NCBI GenBank assembly: GCA_934511165.1 | Contig: CAKSWA010000040.1 | Span: 1-18,659, forward strand | Reading direction: 5' to 3' | Source of the DNA: an uncultured Oscillospiraceae bacterium | GTDB lineage: Bacteria; Bacillota; Clostridia; Oscillospirales; Oscillospiraceae | DNA length: 18,659 bases | Shown here: piece after piece, positions 6,772-14,698 of the stretch | Layout: every line of letters begins with the position of its first letter | How positions within the stretch are numbered: position 1 is the stretch's first letter | Program-made: the position numbers and the translations under genes | Notes under the pieces: generated by a model | The model's database searches: none | Seen by the model: the letters and a program-made list of their open reading frames with translations, nothing else | Told to the model about the DNA's origin: nothing

Positions 6772-8642
6772 GCAAGCGTCACCGCCTCTCCGCTCTCAAG
6801 GCTCCCTTGTGTAAGGGGCAGACTCTCCCCAGCGGGGAGAGATGTCGCCGTAGGCGACAGAGTGGGGGGTGGGGCTGTCGCCGGAAGCGACTGAGGGATT
6901 GTATTCTCTGCGGAAGGTTCAAATCTCTTCTCCCACTCGCCGATGATCTCCTGCCGGTCGGGAATATCGAGAATTTCAAGCTCAGCGGCAAAGATGCGCC
7001 AGTTTTCCGCCGTGACGTTCGATCTCGTCAGGCTGTCGAGCGCCTGCAGCGTTGTCTGCCGGTCGCGCCGCGCGCCGTCGGCGGCCTGCACGGTGATATC
7101 CACCCGCGGGAAAAACTCCCGGAGCGGACGCACCACCTCGCCCGTGAGAGAGCGCACCTCCGGCAGCGTGCGGGCAAAGTCGGCGCTATTGTAGATCATG
7201 CGCTGCCCCGGCGCTCTCGTCCCCTCCGGCGCGCCGAGATAGAGCATTCGGTCGTCGTCGAAAAACTCCAGTGAAAGCCAGTCGAGCAGCTCATAGAGCC
7301 GTTCAAACCCGGCATTTCGGTCGGCGCGCTTGATGTCCGACTGCTCGCGTCCGTCGGCGCGGAGCATGGAAAGCCCCAAAGCGGTCGTGACGCGCGCCGT
7401 CTCCTTGCCGGTGCCGGTATCGTAGCTACGGCTGGCGCGCTCGATCTGCTCTTTGAACCAGGTGATATCCATCGCCGCCTTGCTGACGCTCTGCAATCCG
7501 CCGAGGCGCTGCACCGCGCCCATGCGTCCCTGTTTGAGATGCACGATCGCGCCCGGCTCATTCGTGAGTTCCTCGCCGTCGGCGAGAGCGCCGTCCTCCA
7601 CGAGCAGAATGTCGTTCGACAGAAAGCTGTCGTTCAAAAGCGCCGCGGCAAGCTTGCGGTCGGCCGCGTCCACGAGATCGAGCACCGGCGTGAGCTCGCT
7701 TTTGTTCCAGAATTGGTTTTCATCCTGAATGCGCCAGTAATGCACAAACGGAAAGAGCGTATTCTGCGCGCCCGTGCGCCGCCAGTAATGGGGGATATAC
7801 CGCAGCTCGTGTCCGCCCGCCTGAATGGAGCACGCCACCGCCCCGGCGGGGATCGTCTCGCCGTTTACGGTCGTTTCGACCGGCTGGCGGAACCAGTGCT
7901 CGAGCACCTGCACGGTGTCGTCCGTATCGCTCAGCGCGCTCGTCATATCAAAGATTGCGCTGCGCGGCACATAATCCTCGCCGAGCGCTTCCTCCGCCGT
8001 GATGCCGAGCTCTTCGAGATCGGCGCGGAACACCTGCGCGAAGCGCACCTTGTGGATGCGGTAAACGTAGTCGAGATACTGTCCGTCCTGCACGCTGCCG
8101 CCGCGCACCGCAGGGTCGGGGAACACCGCCTCCACAGGGATATCGCTCACGCGGATATCCCCCTGCGCCTCGCCGCAGCGCATATTCTCGTCCCAGTACG
8201 CCTTCCAGAAGGCGTCCCCGAGTTTTAAAAGGCGGCGCTCGTTGCGTGTGTTCATATCGGAGAGGCGGTTGTTCTCGGCAATGTACCGCACGGCGAATTC
8301 ACGCCGCTTGGCCATGGCGCTGTCGAGATCGTCGTCTCGCCCGCGGAATTCCGGCTGCGGCACAGTCGGCTCGATCTGGCTCTCGACGAGGATATACGGG
8401 TCGGGAATGCTCGCCGGGAGCCACGGGATATCGTTCTCCCGGCAGAACTCGGTCAGAGAGCGCGTCACGTCATGGATGCCGTTATAATAGTCGTTGCACT
8501 TTTCCCACTCGATCTCCACAGCGGTACGGGCGTTTTGGGCGCGCCGGAAAAGCGCGTATACCGTCCGCTCGCGCGCCTCCCGGTCGGAGTAATCGTAGCC
8601 GGAAACAGTCTCCGGCTGCGGCTGTTTCTTTCGTAATTTCAT
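6768..8642 (-). CDS. Phage portal protein (podovirus-like)
   Basis: Dodecameric portal at the unique capsid vertex, through which DNA is packaged and ejected. The 624-residue product has the N-terminal signature of portals (helical segment, then EKCNDYYNGIHD, about residues 46-58), a central wing/stem with WRRTGAQNTLFPFVHYWRIQ and NQFWNKSELTPVLDLVDAAD (a stem-helix region), and a helical crown around residues 400-450 that contains ARVTTALGLSMLR. The size and lack of a SPP1/HK97-type pattern suggest a P22-like or other podoviral portal. ATG 8642 lies one base after the lysozyme stop, with GGGGGTG upstream. The last 44 residues are Pro/Thr/Ser-rich and are encoded largely by inserted repeats (6800-6901). 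Its location after the tail and lysis genes, rather than before the scaffold and capsid genes, is unusual. Confidence 0.85.
   Translation of the reverse strand: MKLRKKQPQPETVSGYDYSDREARERTVYALFRRAQNARTAVEIEWEKCNDYYNGIHDVTRSLTEFCRENDIPWLPASIPDPYILVESQIEPTVPQPEFRGRDDDLDSAMAKRREFAVRYIAENNRLSDMNTRNERRLLKLGDAFWKAYWDENMRCGEAQGDIRVSDIPVEAVFPDPAVRGGSVQDGQYLDYVYRIHKVRFAQVFRADLEELGITAEEALGEDYVPRSAIFDMTSALSDTDDTVQVLEHWFRQPVETTVNGETIPAGAVACSIQAGGHELRYIPHYWRRTGAQNTLFPFVHYWRIQDENQFWNKSELTPVLDLVDAADRKLAAALLNDSFLSNDILLVEDGALADGEELTNEPGAIVHLKQGRMGAVQRLGGLQSVSKAAMDITWFKEQIERASRSYDTGTGKETARVTTALGLSMLRADGREQSDIKRADRNAGFERLYELLDWLSLEFFDDDRMLYLGAPEGTRAPGQRMIYNSADFARTLPEVRSLTGEVVRPLREFFPRVDITVQAADGARRDRQTTLQALDSLTRSNVTAENWRIFAAELEILDIPDRQEIIGEWEKRFEPSAENTIPQSLPATAPPPTLSPTATSLPAGESLPLTQGSLESGEAVTLA
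6800..6901. repeat. Nested palindromic repeats inside the portal 3' end
   Basis: The outer unit is GGCTCCCTTGTGTAAGGGG on the left and GCTGTCGCCGGAAGCGACTG plus AGGGATTG on the right. It appears interrupted by a second unit (about 6821-6871) with hairpins CTCTCCCC/GGGGAGAG and GTCGCC/GGCGAC. The sequence style matches short dispersed repeats common between genes in Oscillospiraceae (from memory). It is translated in frame as residues 581-614 of the portal, with no stop codon. Confidence 0.65.
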
Positions 8643-8643
8643 T

Positions 8644-9399
8644 TCACACCCCCAGAATCCGGTTCACTTCGCCCTGCACGAGATCATAAAACCACGTGCC
8701 GAGCTTCTGTTTTCTCTCTTCGCCGTTGCTCCACTTCCCGTCGAGCACTTCCTGCGCCATCGCCGCGATATTCACGCACTTCCGGCTCCCTCCCTGAGGG
8801 AGCTGGCTCGCCGGAGGCGAGACTGAGGGAGTGCCGTCAAAATAACCGATCGGCACATACATCACGTCGAGATCGAGCGGTGAGCCGCGGTACTGGTGGA
8901 TAACGCACTTCGCGCGAAGATCGGGATAATTTACCCCGTCGTTTGCGCCCCAGGCCGCGATCCACTTGTCGTACCCCATCTCGCCGATGTGCTCATCAAA
9001 CCAGCTGAGGGAAGCGTACACGCCGGTCTTGTTCCCGGCTTCTTCCATGACCGCGCAGAACGTCTTGCACATCGCGGTGATCGTCTCGTCCGAAGGGAAG
9101 CCGTTTTTTGCCTTGTACCCGTCGGCGTCCTCCATATCGAACCACACGCCGAGCCGGGGCTTTCGTCCGCCGAGAAATTTGAGGCAGGCTGCCGCCTCCC
9201 GGCGCGCCTGCGCCTCGTCGAGCGCGTAGCTGTACCAGTAGAGCCCCCATGGGATACCGAGAGCGTCACACTTGGCAATGTTCCGCTCCGCCCACGGGTC
9301 AACGCTCGTCCAGAACCCGCCGCGGATGATCACAAAGCCGTTTTGATAGGGGGCGAGGTTGATGTCGCCCTGCCATTGGGAAATATCAATGCCGTTCAT
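8644..9399 (-). CDS. GH25 family endolysin (1,4-beta-N-acetylmuramidase) with CW_7-like domain
   Basis: Cleaves the MurNAc-GlcNAc bond of peptidoglycan for host lysis. It has 251 residues. The GH25 catalytic domain (about 1-185) starts GIDISQWQG and contains the catalytic FDMED (acid pair D88, E90) and the closing SPLDLDV. Residues 190-206 are a Pro/Ser/Gly linker encoded by a palindromic repeat. The C-terminal 40 residues (NIAAMAQEVLDGKWSNGEER) match the CW_7 cell-wall binding repeat seen in Cpl-7-type lysins. The start is the second ATG (9399), because AAGGAGG abuts the first ATG at 9405 and is 6 bases from the second. There is no signal peptide, so it depends on the holin-like proteins encoded upstream in the operon. 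Confidence 0.95.
   Translation of the reverse strand: MNGIDISQWQGDINLAPYQNGFVIIRGGFWTSVDPWAERNIAKCDALGIPWGLYWYSYALDEAQARREAAACLKFLGGRKPRLGVWFDMEDADGYKAKNGFPSDETITAMCKTFCAVMEEAGNKTGVYASLSWFDEHIGEMGYDKWIAAWGANDGVNYPDLRAKCVIHQYRGSPLDLDVMYVPIGYFDGTPSVSPPASQLPQGGSRKCVNIAAMAQEVLDGKWSNGEERKQKLGTWFYDLVQGEVNRILGV
8783..8831. repeat. Palindromic repeat inside the lysozyme gene
   Basis: GGCTCCCTCCCTGAGGGAGC forms a hairpin and is followed by CTCGCC/GGCGAG and CTGAGGGAGTG. It has the same layout as the repeat in the portal gene (first hairpin GGCTCCCT..., second GC-rich hairpin, then CTGAGGGA). It is read in frame as residues 190-206, exactly between the catalytic and wall-binding domains. Confidence 0.7.
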
Positions 9400-9414
9400 A
9401 TGCATCCTCCTTAT

Positions 9415-10062
9415 TTATTCCATCCAGATCGCGTGAATTGTGGCTGCAATGTCGCCCGCGCGGCCGTAGCTTTCGCCCATGATGCCGATGTAGCGGTTTC
9501 CGGTGATGCCGGACAGGCTCACCGTAGTGACGCTCGGCTTGTTCACGGCCGCCGCCGCGCCGCTGCTCGCATCATAGGTGGTTCTCGATGTGGCGGCGCC
9601 GAGTTTATACCAGGCGTTCGCCGCCATTCCCTCCAGAATGCCCTTGAGCGAGGAGTAATTGGTTACCGCCACAGCTGTGTTGGTGTAAAAAGCGCGGTAA
9701 TTCGTGCCTTCGCCGGATCGGTACGTGGAAACAGTGATGCTGTTGGCGTTGCGTTTTACTTCTGGGCTATAGTCGTTGCCGGTGATCGAGCCGAACGCGA
9801 CGGCCTCCACGCCGTACCAGTACACGAAGTTCGCCGGGCGAAGCATGACGACCGCGCCCATCTTGACCTTGGCCGTAGCTGTCCGGCCGGAGATCCCGGC
9901 GGTAAACGTATAGTCGCCGGTCTGGAGCTTTACCGTCCCCACGCCGTTTGCATTGAGCGTCACGGAGCCGGACGCCTTGCCGGAATACGTCACCTTTTCG
10001 TTCTTCGCGCCGTAGATCGAGATCGACACTTTCCCGCCCTTGACGTTGGTTTTTCCGATCAT
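9415..10062 (-). CDS. Putative phage tail fibre / receptor-binding protein
   Basis: 215 residues, beta-rich with few charged residues. The N-terminal 70 residues look like an Ig-like or carbohydrate-binding type sandwich (short Ser/Thr/Gly beta strands such as GKASGSVTLNANGVGTVKL). The rest is Ser/Thr/Tyr/Asn-rich with aromatic residues (ANFVYWYGVEA), as in appendage tips. The start is MIGKTNVKGG at 10062, not the upstream in-frame start inside the previous gene, because GGAGG lies 7 bases before it and only 4 bases separate it from the preceding stop. It sits between the decapeptide-repeat fibre and the lysozyme, a common place for host-recognition proteins. No domain family is firmly recognised. 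Confidence 0.7.
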   Translation of the reverse strand: MIGKTNVKGGKVSISIYGAKNEKVTYSGKASGSVTLNANGVGTVKLQTGDYTFTAGISGRTATAKVKMGAVVMLRPANFVYWYGVEAVAFGSITGNDYSPEVKRNANSITVSTYRSGEGTNYRAFYTNTAVAVTNYSSLKGILEGMAANAWYKLGAATSRTTYDASSGAAAAVNKPSVTTVSLSGITGNRYIGIMGESYGRAGDIAATIHAIWME

Positions 10063-10066
10063 ACGC

Positions 10067-11023
10067 TTACCTCCAGCAGAGGATCGTCGGGATCGTGACC
10101 GCCGCCGAGGGCTTCGCCGCGGCATAGATATAGATGCCGCCCGCGTAGCTCTCCGCCACCGGCGCGAAGTTCCCGCTCATGGCGTCTGTCAGGCCGAAGA
10201 ATACCTCCGGGATCATCGCCGCCGTCACACCGGTAAGCGTCACAGCAGCACGGTACGGGAAATCGGAATAGGTCGAGTTCGAGACGAACGCCGAGGCCGC
10301 CACACTTTTATTCGTGAATGTCAGCTTCACCGCGTCCGCCGCGAGCTTTGCCGCCGTCACAGCTTTGTCGGCAATGACGGCGCTGTTCGCCGCGCCGGTA
10401 GCCAGCTGCGTCGTGCCGACCGCGGCGTTGGCGATCTTCGCCGAAGTAACGGCCTTATCCGCGATCTTCTGCGTCGTCACCGCCCCCTGCGCAAGATGCG
10501 TTGCGAGCACCGCGAGCGCCGCGATCTTTTCGCCCGTAACCGCCGCTGCGCCGATCTTTTCCGCCGTGATTACCCCGGCCGGGAGCTTATCGCCCGTGAG
10601 CGACGGGATGCGTGCCTCGTCCAGCACGCCGGAGCTCACATCCCCCGCGCCGTGGGTATGGCTCGCCGCCGCGCCGCCGAGGGCGGCGGCCGTGACCTCC
10701 GCGGCGAGCTTGGCAAGCGTGATGCTTCGGTCTGCAACGCTGCCCTGCGTGATCTCCTGCATCGCCGTTACGATCTCTTCGAGCGCTGTCTGAATATTGT
10801 CCGCCGAAAAGCCGGGGATCGTCGTGATGCCAAGCTGCTCCGCGGCCGTCGTGCCGGTGAGCTCGTCGAGAAGCGCGTTAAACCGTTCCCGCACCACCGC
10901 CGTCACCAGCGCGTCGAAAACCTTCTTGTTCTGCGCCGCCGTGCCGGTCAGCTTGTCGGGCCGGCTCTGCACGCCGTTTGCGGCGATGGCGGCTTCCGTG
11001 ATCTTCTGTTCCTGTATGCTCAT
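10067..11023 (-). CDS. Phage tail fibre with decapeptide repeats
   Basis: 318-residue elongated fibre, probably trimeric and involved in host attachment. An N-terminal helical base (residues 1-110, which would join the virion) is followed by SHTHGAGDVSSGVLDEARIP (121-140), a motif typical of collar regions of phage fibres. Eight consecutive 10-residue repeats of the type AVTxxKIAxx then fill about 151-232. The C-terminal 80 residues form a beta-rich tip ending in a Trp. AGAGGTG lies 6 bases before ATG 11023, and the preceding gene stops 5 bases upstream, so translation is likely coupled. The Ala-rich decapeptides suggest a triple beta-helix or shaft. Confidence 0.82.
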   Translation of the reverse strand: MSIQEQKITEAAIAANGVQSRPDKLTGTAAQNKKVFDALVTAVVRERFNALLDELTGTTAAEQLGITTIPGFSADNIQTALEEIVTAMQEITQGSVADRSITLAKLAAEVTAAALGGAAASHTHGAGDVSSGVLDEARIPSLTGDKLPAGVITAEKIGAAAVTGEKIAALAVLATHLAQGAVTTQKIADKAVTSAKIANAAVGTTQLATGAANSAVIADKAVTAAKLAADAVKLTFTNKSVAASAFVSNSTYSDFPYRAAVTLTGVTAAMIPEVFFGLTDAMSGNFAPVAESYAGGIYIYAAAKPSAAVTIPTILCWR

Positions 11024-11027
11024 ATCT

Positions 11028-12893
11028 TCACCTCTTCGCGTAATTGCCCGTCACATAATGCTTTGTGATCTGGAAAATGCCAAAGCCCTCGTTCGGCTCG
11101 TTGTTTCGGACGATGATCTGCAGGCGTTTGTAGTTTTTCACCTTGTGGTTGAGAAAAATTTCCTGCGGACTTTCGTCCGTGTTGAACGTGATGCGCTCAA
11201 AGTCGATGTCCGTAAAATCCAGAATGTCCATCGGCTTTCCGGCGATCTTCTTTTCGTGCCCGGCGGTGCGGTCGGCGCGGATGTACACCTCGGCGCTCGA
11301 TCGCGCGTACGGCTTGATCGTCACACAGCAGCCGCGCTTCAAAAGCGTTTTTAGGATGGCTGGCGTGCCGTCATCGTCGTACTTCGTTGCCCACACCGCG
11401 GCGATGGCCGCGCCGTCGTCGCTGTAGCGGCTCATATTTTCCACATCTGTATTGAATTTGCAGATGCGTCCATCCGCCGTGCCGAAGTACAGCTCCTCGT
11501 CCGTGCCGGAGCGCTGCACATACCAGCACAGCGCCGGAACGTTTTCCCAGTAAAACCCCTCGTATACGAAATCGCCGAGCGCCGCGCTGCGGAACGTCTT
11601 GGTCTGTTTCCCGTTGAGGATATAAACGTGTCCCTCCGGCAGCGCGAGCAGATACATGCCCTGCCACACCGCCGCCTCCGCCTCCGGCAGAGACGGCTCG
11701 TTCGTGAGCTGCGCGTTGAGATACAGACTGCGGTTCTGGATGATCTTCTCCCCGGTCAGACTGCTGCTTGTTATGGCCGCAACGCCGGAGCGCGAGAGGA
11801 AGAGCGGATCATCCAGAAGCGAAGCAAAGCTCCCCGGCGCAAGGGCGCCGACGCCCGCGATCGTCTGCTGCAAGGTAAACATGGCCTCTCCGTCCTCGGA
11901 GAGCGCCGCGGAGCGGAGGAACACGGTGCTGTCGCTCCCGTCGTCCGCCTTGACGATGCCGAGCGCACTTCCGACGCGGCAGTAGCCGCAAATCGGCGTC
12001 GCCTCGCCGCCGACGGCGGCGTAGCCGAGATCGGGCATATACGTCGGATCGTCCAGCCCGCTCGTCCAGTCGTAATTCGGGAAATCGGGGTTGCCGGAGA
12101 GCACCACGCGGTCGTTGGAGCCGACGCCGTAGGTCGTGATGACCGTGCATTTGTCGATCCGGTCGGCATAGCCCTCCACGGTGTGCGGAAACTCCACCAC
12201 CAGACCGTCGGACGCGCCTGCGTCCGGCGCGGCGGGAACAGAGGAAAACGTAATCGTTCCCGCCGCGCGGTTGAGCGTAAAGTTTGTGACCTCCTCGCCC
12301 CAGATCCACGCGCGTACCGTGCCGGATGCGTCAATATCGCCGTCGAGCGTGAATGTCACGCTCTTGCCGTCGGTCTGGAAGGCATTTTTCCGGTACGGCG
12401 TGAGCAGGTTGACCGCTTCGTAGGCAGCTCCGCCGCCGGAGGGGCCGCGCGTGATCGTCGTTGTGGGGACATACGCCCCAGCGGCGGATACGCGCTTTGC
12501 CTCCGTCCCATCATAGGAATAAAACCCGCCGCCGGTGACGATCCAGAGCTTTCCGGCAAGAAAAACCGCCCGGCTCTTGTGCCGGGGCAAACCAGAGAGC
12601 AGCTCCGTGGGCGTTCCGTCATCCGCCCAGAGATAGAGCTTCGTTCCGGCATGCACCAGGCGCTTTGCCTCGCCGCCGAACTCCGCGCCGAAAAGCCCGT
12701 ACACGGTGTCCCCCAGGCTCTGCACCGTCCGGTAGCCGAGCCGCTTCTGCGGTATTCCGCCGCCGTCCGCCACGATGTTCGTGCACAGCGGGCTGCGGCA
12801 GCTCTCCACAAGCGACGGGTCGGTCGAAAAGTCTGCGCCGCGAAAGGCGGCATACTGTGCGCGGGTGATCCCCGCGCCGCGTTTTCGTCCCAT
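11028..12893 (-). CDS. Phage tail hub/tubular protein, propeller-like
   Basis: 621-residue virion protein. It contains repeated beta-blade-like segments with aromatic and GG/DG turns: VYGLFGAEFGGE, KLYLWADDGT, KLWIVTGGGFYSYDGTE, MYLLALPEGHVYILNGKQT, ELYFGTADGRICKFNTD. Its C-terminal end reads YKRLQIIVRNNEPNEGFGIF then GNYAKR. Proteins of this layout form the tail hub (P22 gp10-like or T7 gp12-like) in podovirus-type particles; the functional assignment is by architecture and position after the adaptor. The start is MGRKRGAG at 12893 because GGAGG, formed by the last codons of the preceding gene, lies 7 bases upstream; the longer in-frame start at 12923 would lie inside that gene. Translation is probably coupled. 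Confidence 0.72.
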   Translation of the reverse strand: MGRKRGAGITRAQYAAFRGADFSTDPSLVESCRSPLCTNIVADGGGIPQKRLGYRTVQSLGDTVYGLFGAEFGGEAKRLVHAGTKLYLWADDGTPTELLSGLPRHKSRAVFLAGKLWIVTGGGFYSYDGTEAKRVSAAGAYVPTTTITRGPSGGGAAYEAVNLLTPYRKNAFQTDGKSVTFTLDGDIDASGTVRAWIWGEEVTNFTLNRAAGTITFSSVPAAPDAGASDGLVVEFPHTVEGYADRIDKCTVITTYGVGSNDRVVLSGNPDFPNYDWTSGLDDPTYMPDLGYAAVGGEATPICGYCRVGSALGIVKADDGSDSTVFLRSAALSEDGEAMFTLQQTIAGVGALAPGSFASLLDDPLFLSRSGVAAITSSSLTGEKIIQNRSLYLNAQLTNEPSLPEAEAAVWQGMYLLALPEGHVYILNGKQTKTFRSAALGDFVYEGFYWENVPALCWYVQRSGTDEELYFGTADGRICKFNTDVENMSRYSDDGAAIAAVWATKYDDDGTPAILKTLLKRGCCVTIKPYARSSAEVYIRADRTAGHEKKIAGKPMDILDFTDIDFERITFNTDESPQEIFLNHKVKNYKRLQIIVRNNEPNEGFGIFQITKHYVTGNYAKR

Positions 12894-12897
12894 GGTC

Positions 12898-13452
12898 TCA
12901 CCTCCGGAAAAGGCTCTGCGCAACGCGCCGGTTCTCTCCCGGCAGCGCAGTGCGAAGCTGCGCTGTCAATCGGTCATACATCTGGAGCATTGAGCCGTAG
13001 TCCAGCACGAGATCCGGCAGGAGCTGCTGCGCCGCCACATAGTACGGCATGCACTCGCAGGCCTCCGCGTCGAGCGCAAATTCGTAGCTGTCCGGCGCGT
13101 TTTCCGGGATCGTTTCCGGCACGGCAAAGTACTCCACCGTTACACCGGCGGCGTATCCATCCGGAACAACGAGCTTCCCGGCACGCCAGCGGAGCGAGCG
13201 CGTGATGCGCCCGTCCGCCCACACGCGGTACGGCGCGGAAAAGTCCGCCGGCATGTCGTAGTCGGTCTTGCCCGCTTCGAGCGGCAGCGCGTACTCGCGC
13301 ACGATGTGCCGGAGCTGCGCGAGCATTTTCTGTGCGGTGTCGAAAAAGGCGGTCATCTTCTTTTCGATGTCCTCGTCGTGCTCCACTTCGCCGCCCGCGC
13401 TGTGCTCGTCGAGGAGCATGTATACCTTGTTTTTCGCTTCTCCCAGCGTCAT
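12898..13452 (-). CDS. Head-tail adaptor-like protein
   Basis: 184 residues. The N-terminal helices (MTLGEAKNKVYMLLDEHS, then a second helix with FFDTAQKMLAQL) precede a small beta domain with TDYDMPADF and VTVEYFAVPETI. A helical end follows with ACECMPYYVAAQQLLPDL. This helix-beta-helix pattern, length and location directly before the hub fit the head completion or adaptor protein that docks on the portal (P22 gp4 / T7 gp11-like). The ribosome binding site AAAGGGG is about 10 bases before ATG 13452. Its last codons supply the ribosome binding site of the next gene. Confidence 0.65.
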   Translation of the reverse strand: MTLGEAKNKVYMLLDEHSAGGEVEHDEDIEKKMTAFFDTAQKMLAQLRHIVREYALPLEAGKTDYDMPADFSAPYRVWADGRITRSLRWRAGKLVVPDGYAAGVTVEYFAVPETIPENAPDSYEFALDAEACECMPYYVAAQQLLPDLVLDYGSMLQMYDRLTAQLRTALPGENRRVAQSLFRR

Positions 13453-13467
13453 GGCGCGCTGCCCCTT

Positions 13468-13743
13468 TCAGAGCTCGTCGAGCAGCAGCACGCGCACATC
13501 CGTCCCGGCGGCGGAGGCGACGAGCGAGAGGTCGAGCGCCGTAAACGGCACCGCGGTGCGCTCGCCGGGCGCAAGACGCCAGCCGTTATCGGCGGTAACG
13601 TCCTCGCCGTCGGCGCGGCGCTCCTTCATGTACACGCTGGCGGATTCGCTGTTGTTCTGCACCATGCAGGCAAGTCCGCTCACGCGGACGGTCTGCGCGC
13701 TCGTGCCGAGGGTGAGCACACAGACGGAATCGATCTTTTTCAT
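13468..13743 (-). CDS. Small beta-rich phage protein
   Basis: 91 residues, mostly short beta strands (VCVLTLGTSAQTVRV, ACMVQNNSESASVYM), with an APGE turn and a C-terminal hydrophobic strand VRVLLLDEL. Such small proteins between capsid and adaptor genes in Firmicutes phages are often decoration or head-fibre dimple-type proteins, but no family is recognised here. AAAGGAG lies 6 bases before ATG 13743, and the gene starts 11 bases after the XhlA-like stop. Confidence 0.65.
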   Translation of the reverse strand: MKKIDSVCVLTLGTSAQTVRVSGLACMVQNNSESASVYMKERRADGEDVTADNGWRLAPGERTAVPFTALDLSLVASAAGTDVRVLLLDEL

Positions 13744-13754
13744 GGTTTCTCCTT

Positions 13755-13964
13755 TCAGTTATAGAGAATGCGCAGCACGGCGGCGAGCACCGCCGCACCG
13801 ATGCCGGAGAGGATGCCGATGAGCCAGTTGAGCTTGGTGTTGATCGTCGCCATCGAAACATCCCCGGCGGCAAGGCGCTTCACCGTGTCGTCCTGAAAGC
13901 GGGTGAAGCGCTTCTGGAGCTCCGCGAGCTCGTGGCAGGGCTGGTTCTGGCAGTTGGGATCCAT
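13755..13964 (-). CDS. Hemolysin XhlA-like membrane protein
   Basis: 69 residues. The N-terminal part is an amphipathic helix (HELAELQKRFTRFQDDTVKR), and the C-terminal 22 residues form one membrane helix (LNWLIGILSGIGAAVLAAVL). This is the layout of XhlA/hemolysin proteins that work with holins in Bacillus and clostridial prophages. The GGGAGGGGAG stretch that serves as its binding site is in the tail of the preceding holin gene. Confidence 0.65.
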   Translation of the reverse strand: MDPNCQNQPCHELAELQKRFTRFQDDTVKRLAAGDVSMATINTKLNWLIGILSGIGAAVLAAVLRILYN

Positions 13965-13970
13965 AACCGG

Positions 13971-14189
13971 TCACTCCCCTCCCAGCCGCGGGCGGACAAC
14001 GCCGTTATATACGGCGCTGAACCCCGCGGCCACCGCGCCGACGGTGAGCGAGAGCAGAAGCTGCTTTCCCGTGCTCCAGTCGGTCAGCGCCTGCTGCAGC
14101 ACAGCGGCGTCCGCCAGCAGATACGCCAGCGCCGCCTGCCAGAACGTCTTTCCGGCGCGGATCAGAATGTCTTTCGTATTTTCGTTCAT
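13971..14189 (-). CDS. Putative holin
   Basis: 72 residues with two predicted membrane helices (about 15-30, AALAYLLADAA, and 45-62, LLLSLTVGAVAAGFSAVYNG) and a short charged C-terminus (VRPRLGGE). Size and topology fit small two-helix holins, which make membrane lesions that release the lysin. The start is MNENTKDI at 14189, with AAAGGAG 6 bases upstream; the longer in-frame start at 14213 has no site. It is the first gene after the non-coding repeat block that follows the capsid gene, and it lies about 4.6 kb before the lysin gene. Confidence 0.65.
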   Translation of the reverse strand: MNENTKDILIRAGKTFWQAALAYLLADAAVLQQALTDWSTGKQLLLSLTVGAVAAGFSAVYNGVVRPRLGGE

Positions 14190-14214
14190 GTTGTTCTCCT
14201 TTCCTTTTTCCACA

Positions 14215-14606
14215 GGGCGGAGCAGCGCCCCGCCCCTACTAAAACAGCTGTCTCACAGAGTTTGCTCCCGCAGGAGCAAATAATTGGGATCATTTTCCCC
14301 GGCGACATGTGCGTCGGGGAAAATCGGCCATCGATGGGCAGGGAGCCATGCGTCGGGCAGCCAGCCTTTTCAGTTCTTTTTGCCCTTTTTGTCTCGGCGG
14401 GCGGCAGCCCGCCGTCGCCAAAGAAGAACAAAAATCCCTCGAAAATCCAAGGCTGTCCGATGCAAAGCAGTTCCGCCGGAGCAGAAATGCTCTCAGATCA
14501 GGAAAAGTCTGCAGGGAATACTTTGTGTATTCTCAAGGGCTTTGACGCGGTATGAGGGCATTTCCGCCCGGCCGAACCGCATGTCTTCCTGTCTATCGAT
14601 GGCAAG
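14215..14606. repeat. Composite non-coding block of palindromes
   Basis: There is no convincing gene between the holin and the capsid gene. The block holds several perfect or near-perfect inverted repeats: GGGCG/CGCCC-type at 14215-14236; TTTGCTCCCGCAGGAGCAAA (14261-14280); ATTTTCCCCG/CGGGGAAAAT (14292-14301, 14315-14324); CGGCGGGC/GCCCGCCG (14395-14414). None is followed by a clear T run in the operon direction. The style resembles long multi-copy intergenic repeats of Oscillospiraceae (recollection, not checked). Short open frames here have no binding site. Confidence 0.5.
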
Positions 14607-14698
14607 CTCGGCTCGCAAACGTGCGAACGTAGTGAGTGCGCTGCCGCGAGCCGCAATCTTTTCAAACGAGAGCCCAGCGAAGCGGGTCTCGTTTGAGG
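14607..14698 (+). repeat. Structured two-hairpin repeat, copy 2
   Basis: Hairpin 1 is a perfect CGGCTCGC (14609-14616)/GCGAGCCG (14646-14653). Hairpin 2 is a perfect CAAACGAGA (14663-14671)/TCTCGTTTG (14687-14695), with an inner GCCC/GGG. It is homologous to 5406-5498 in the same orientation and ends three bases before the stop codon of the capsid gene. Confidence 0.65.

Noticed and set aside
11628..13205. A 525-codon open frame on the + strand opposite the hub and adaptor genes
   Set aside because: It is antisense to well-supported phage genes, Arg/Ala-rich, with no binding site.
5406..14698. The two-copy repeat as attL/attR sites of the prophage
   Set aside because: The copies are only about 75% identical, and the head genes and promoter lie outside the interval they enclose. 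Attachment cores should be identical and bracket the whole element.
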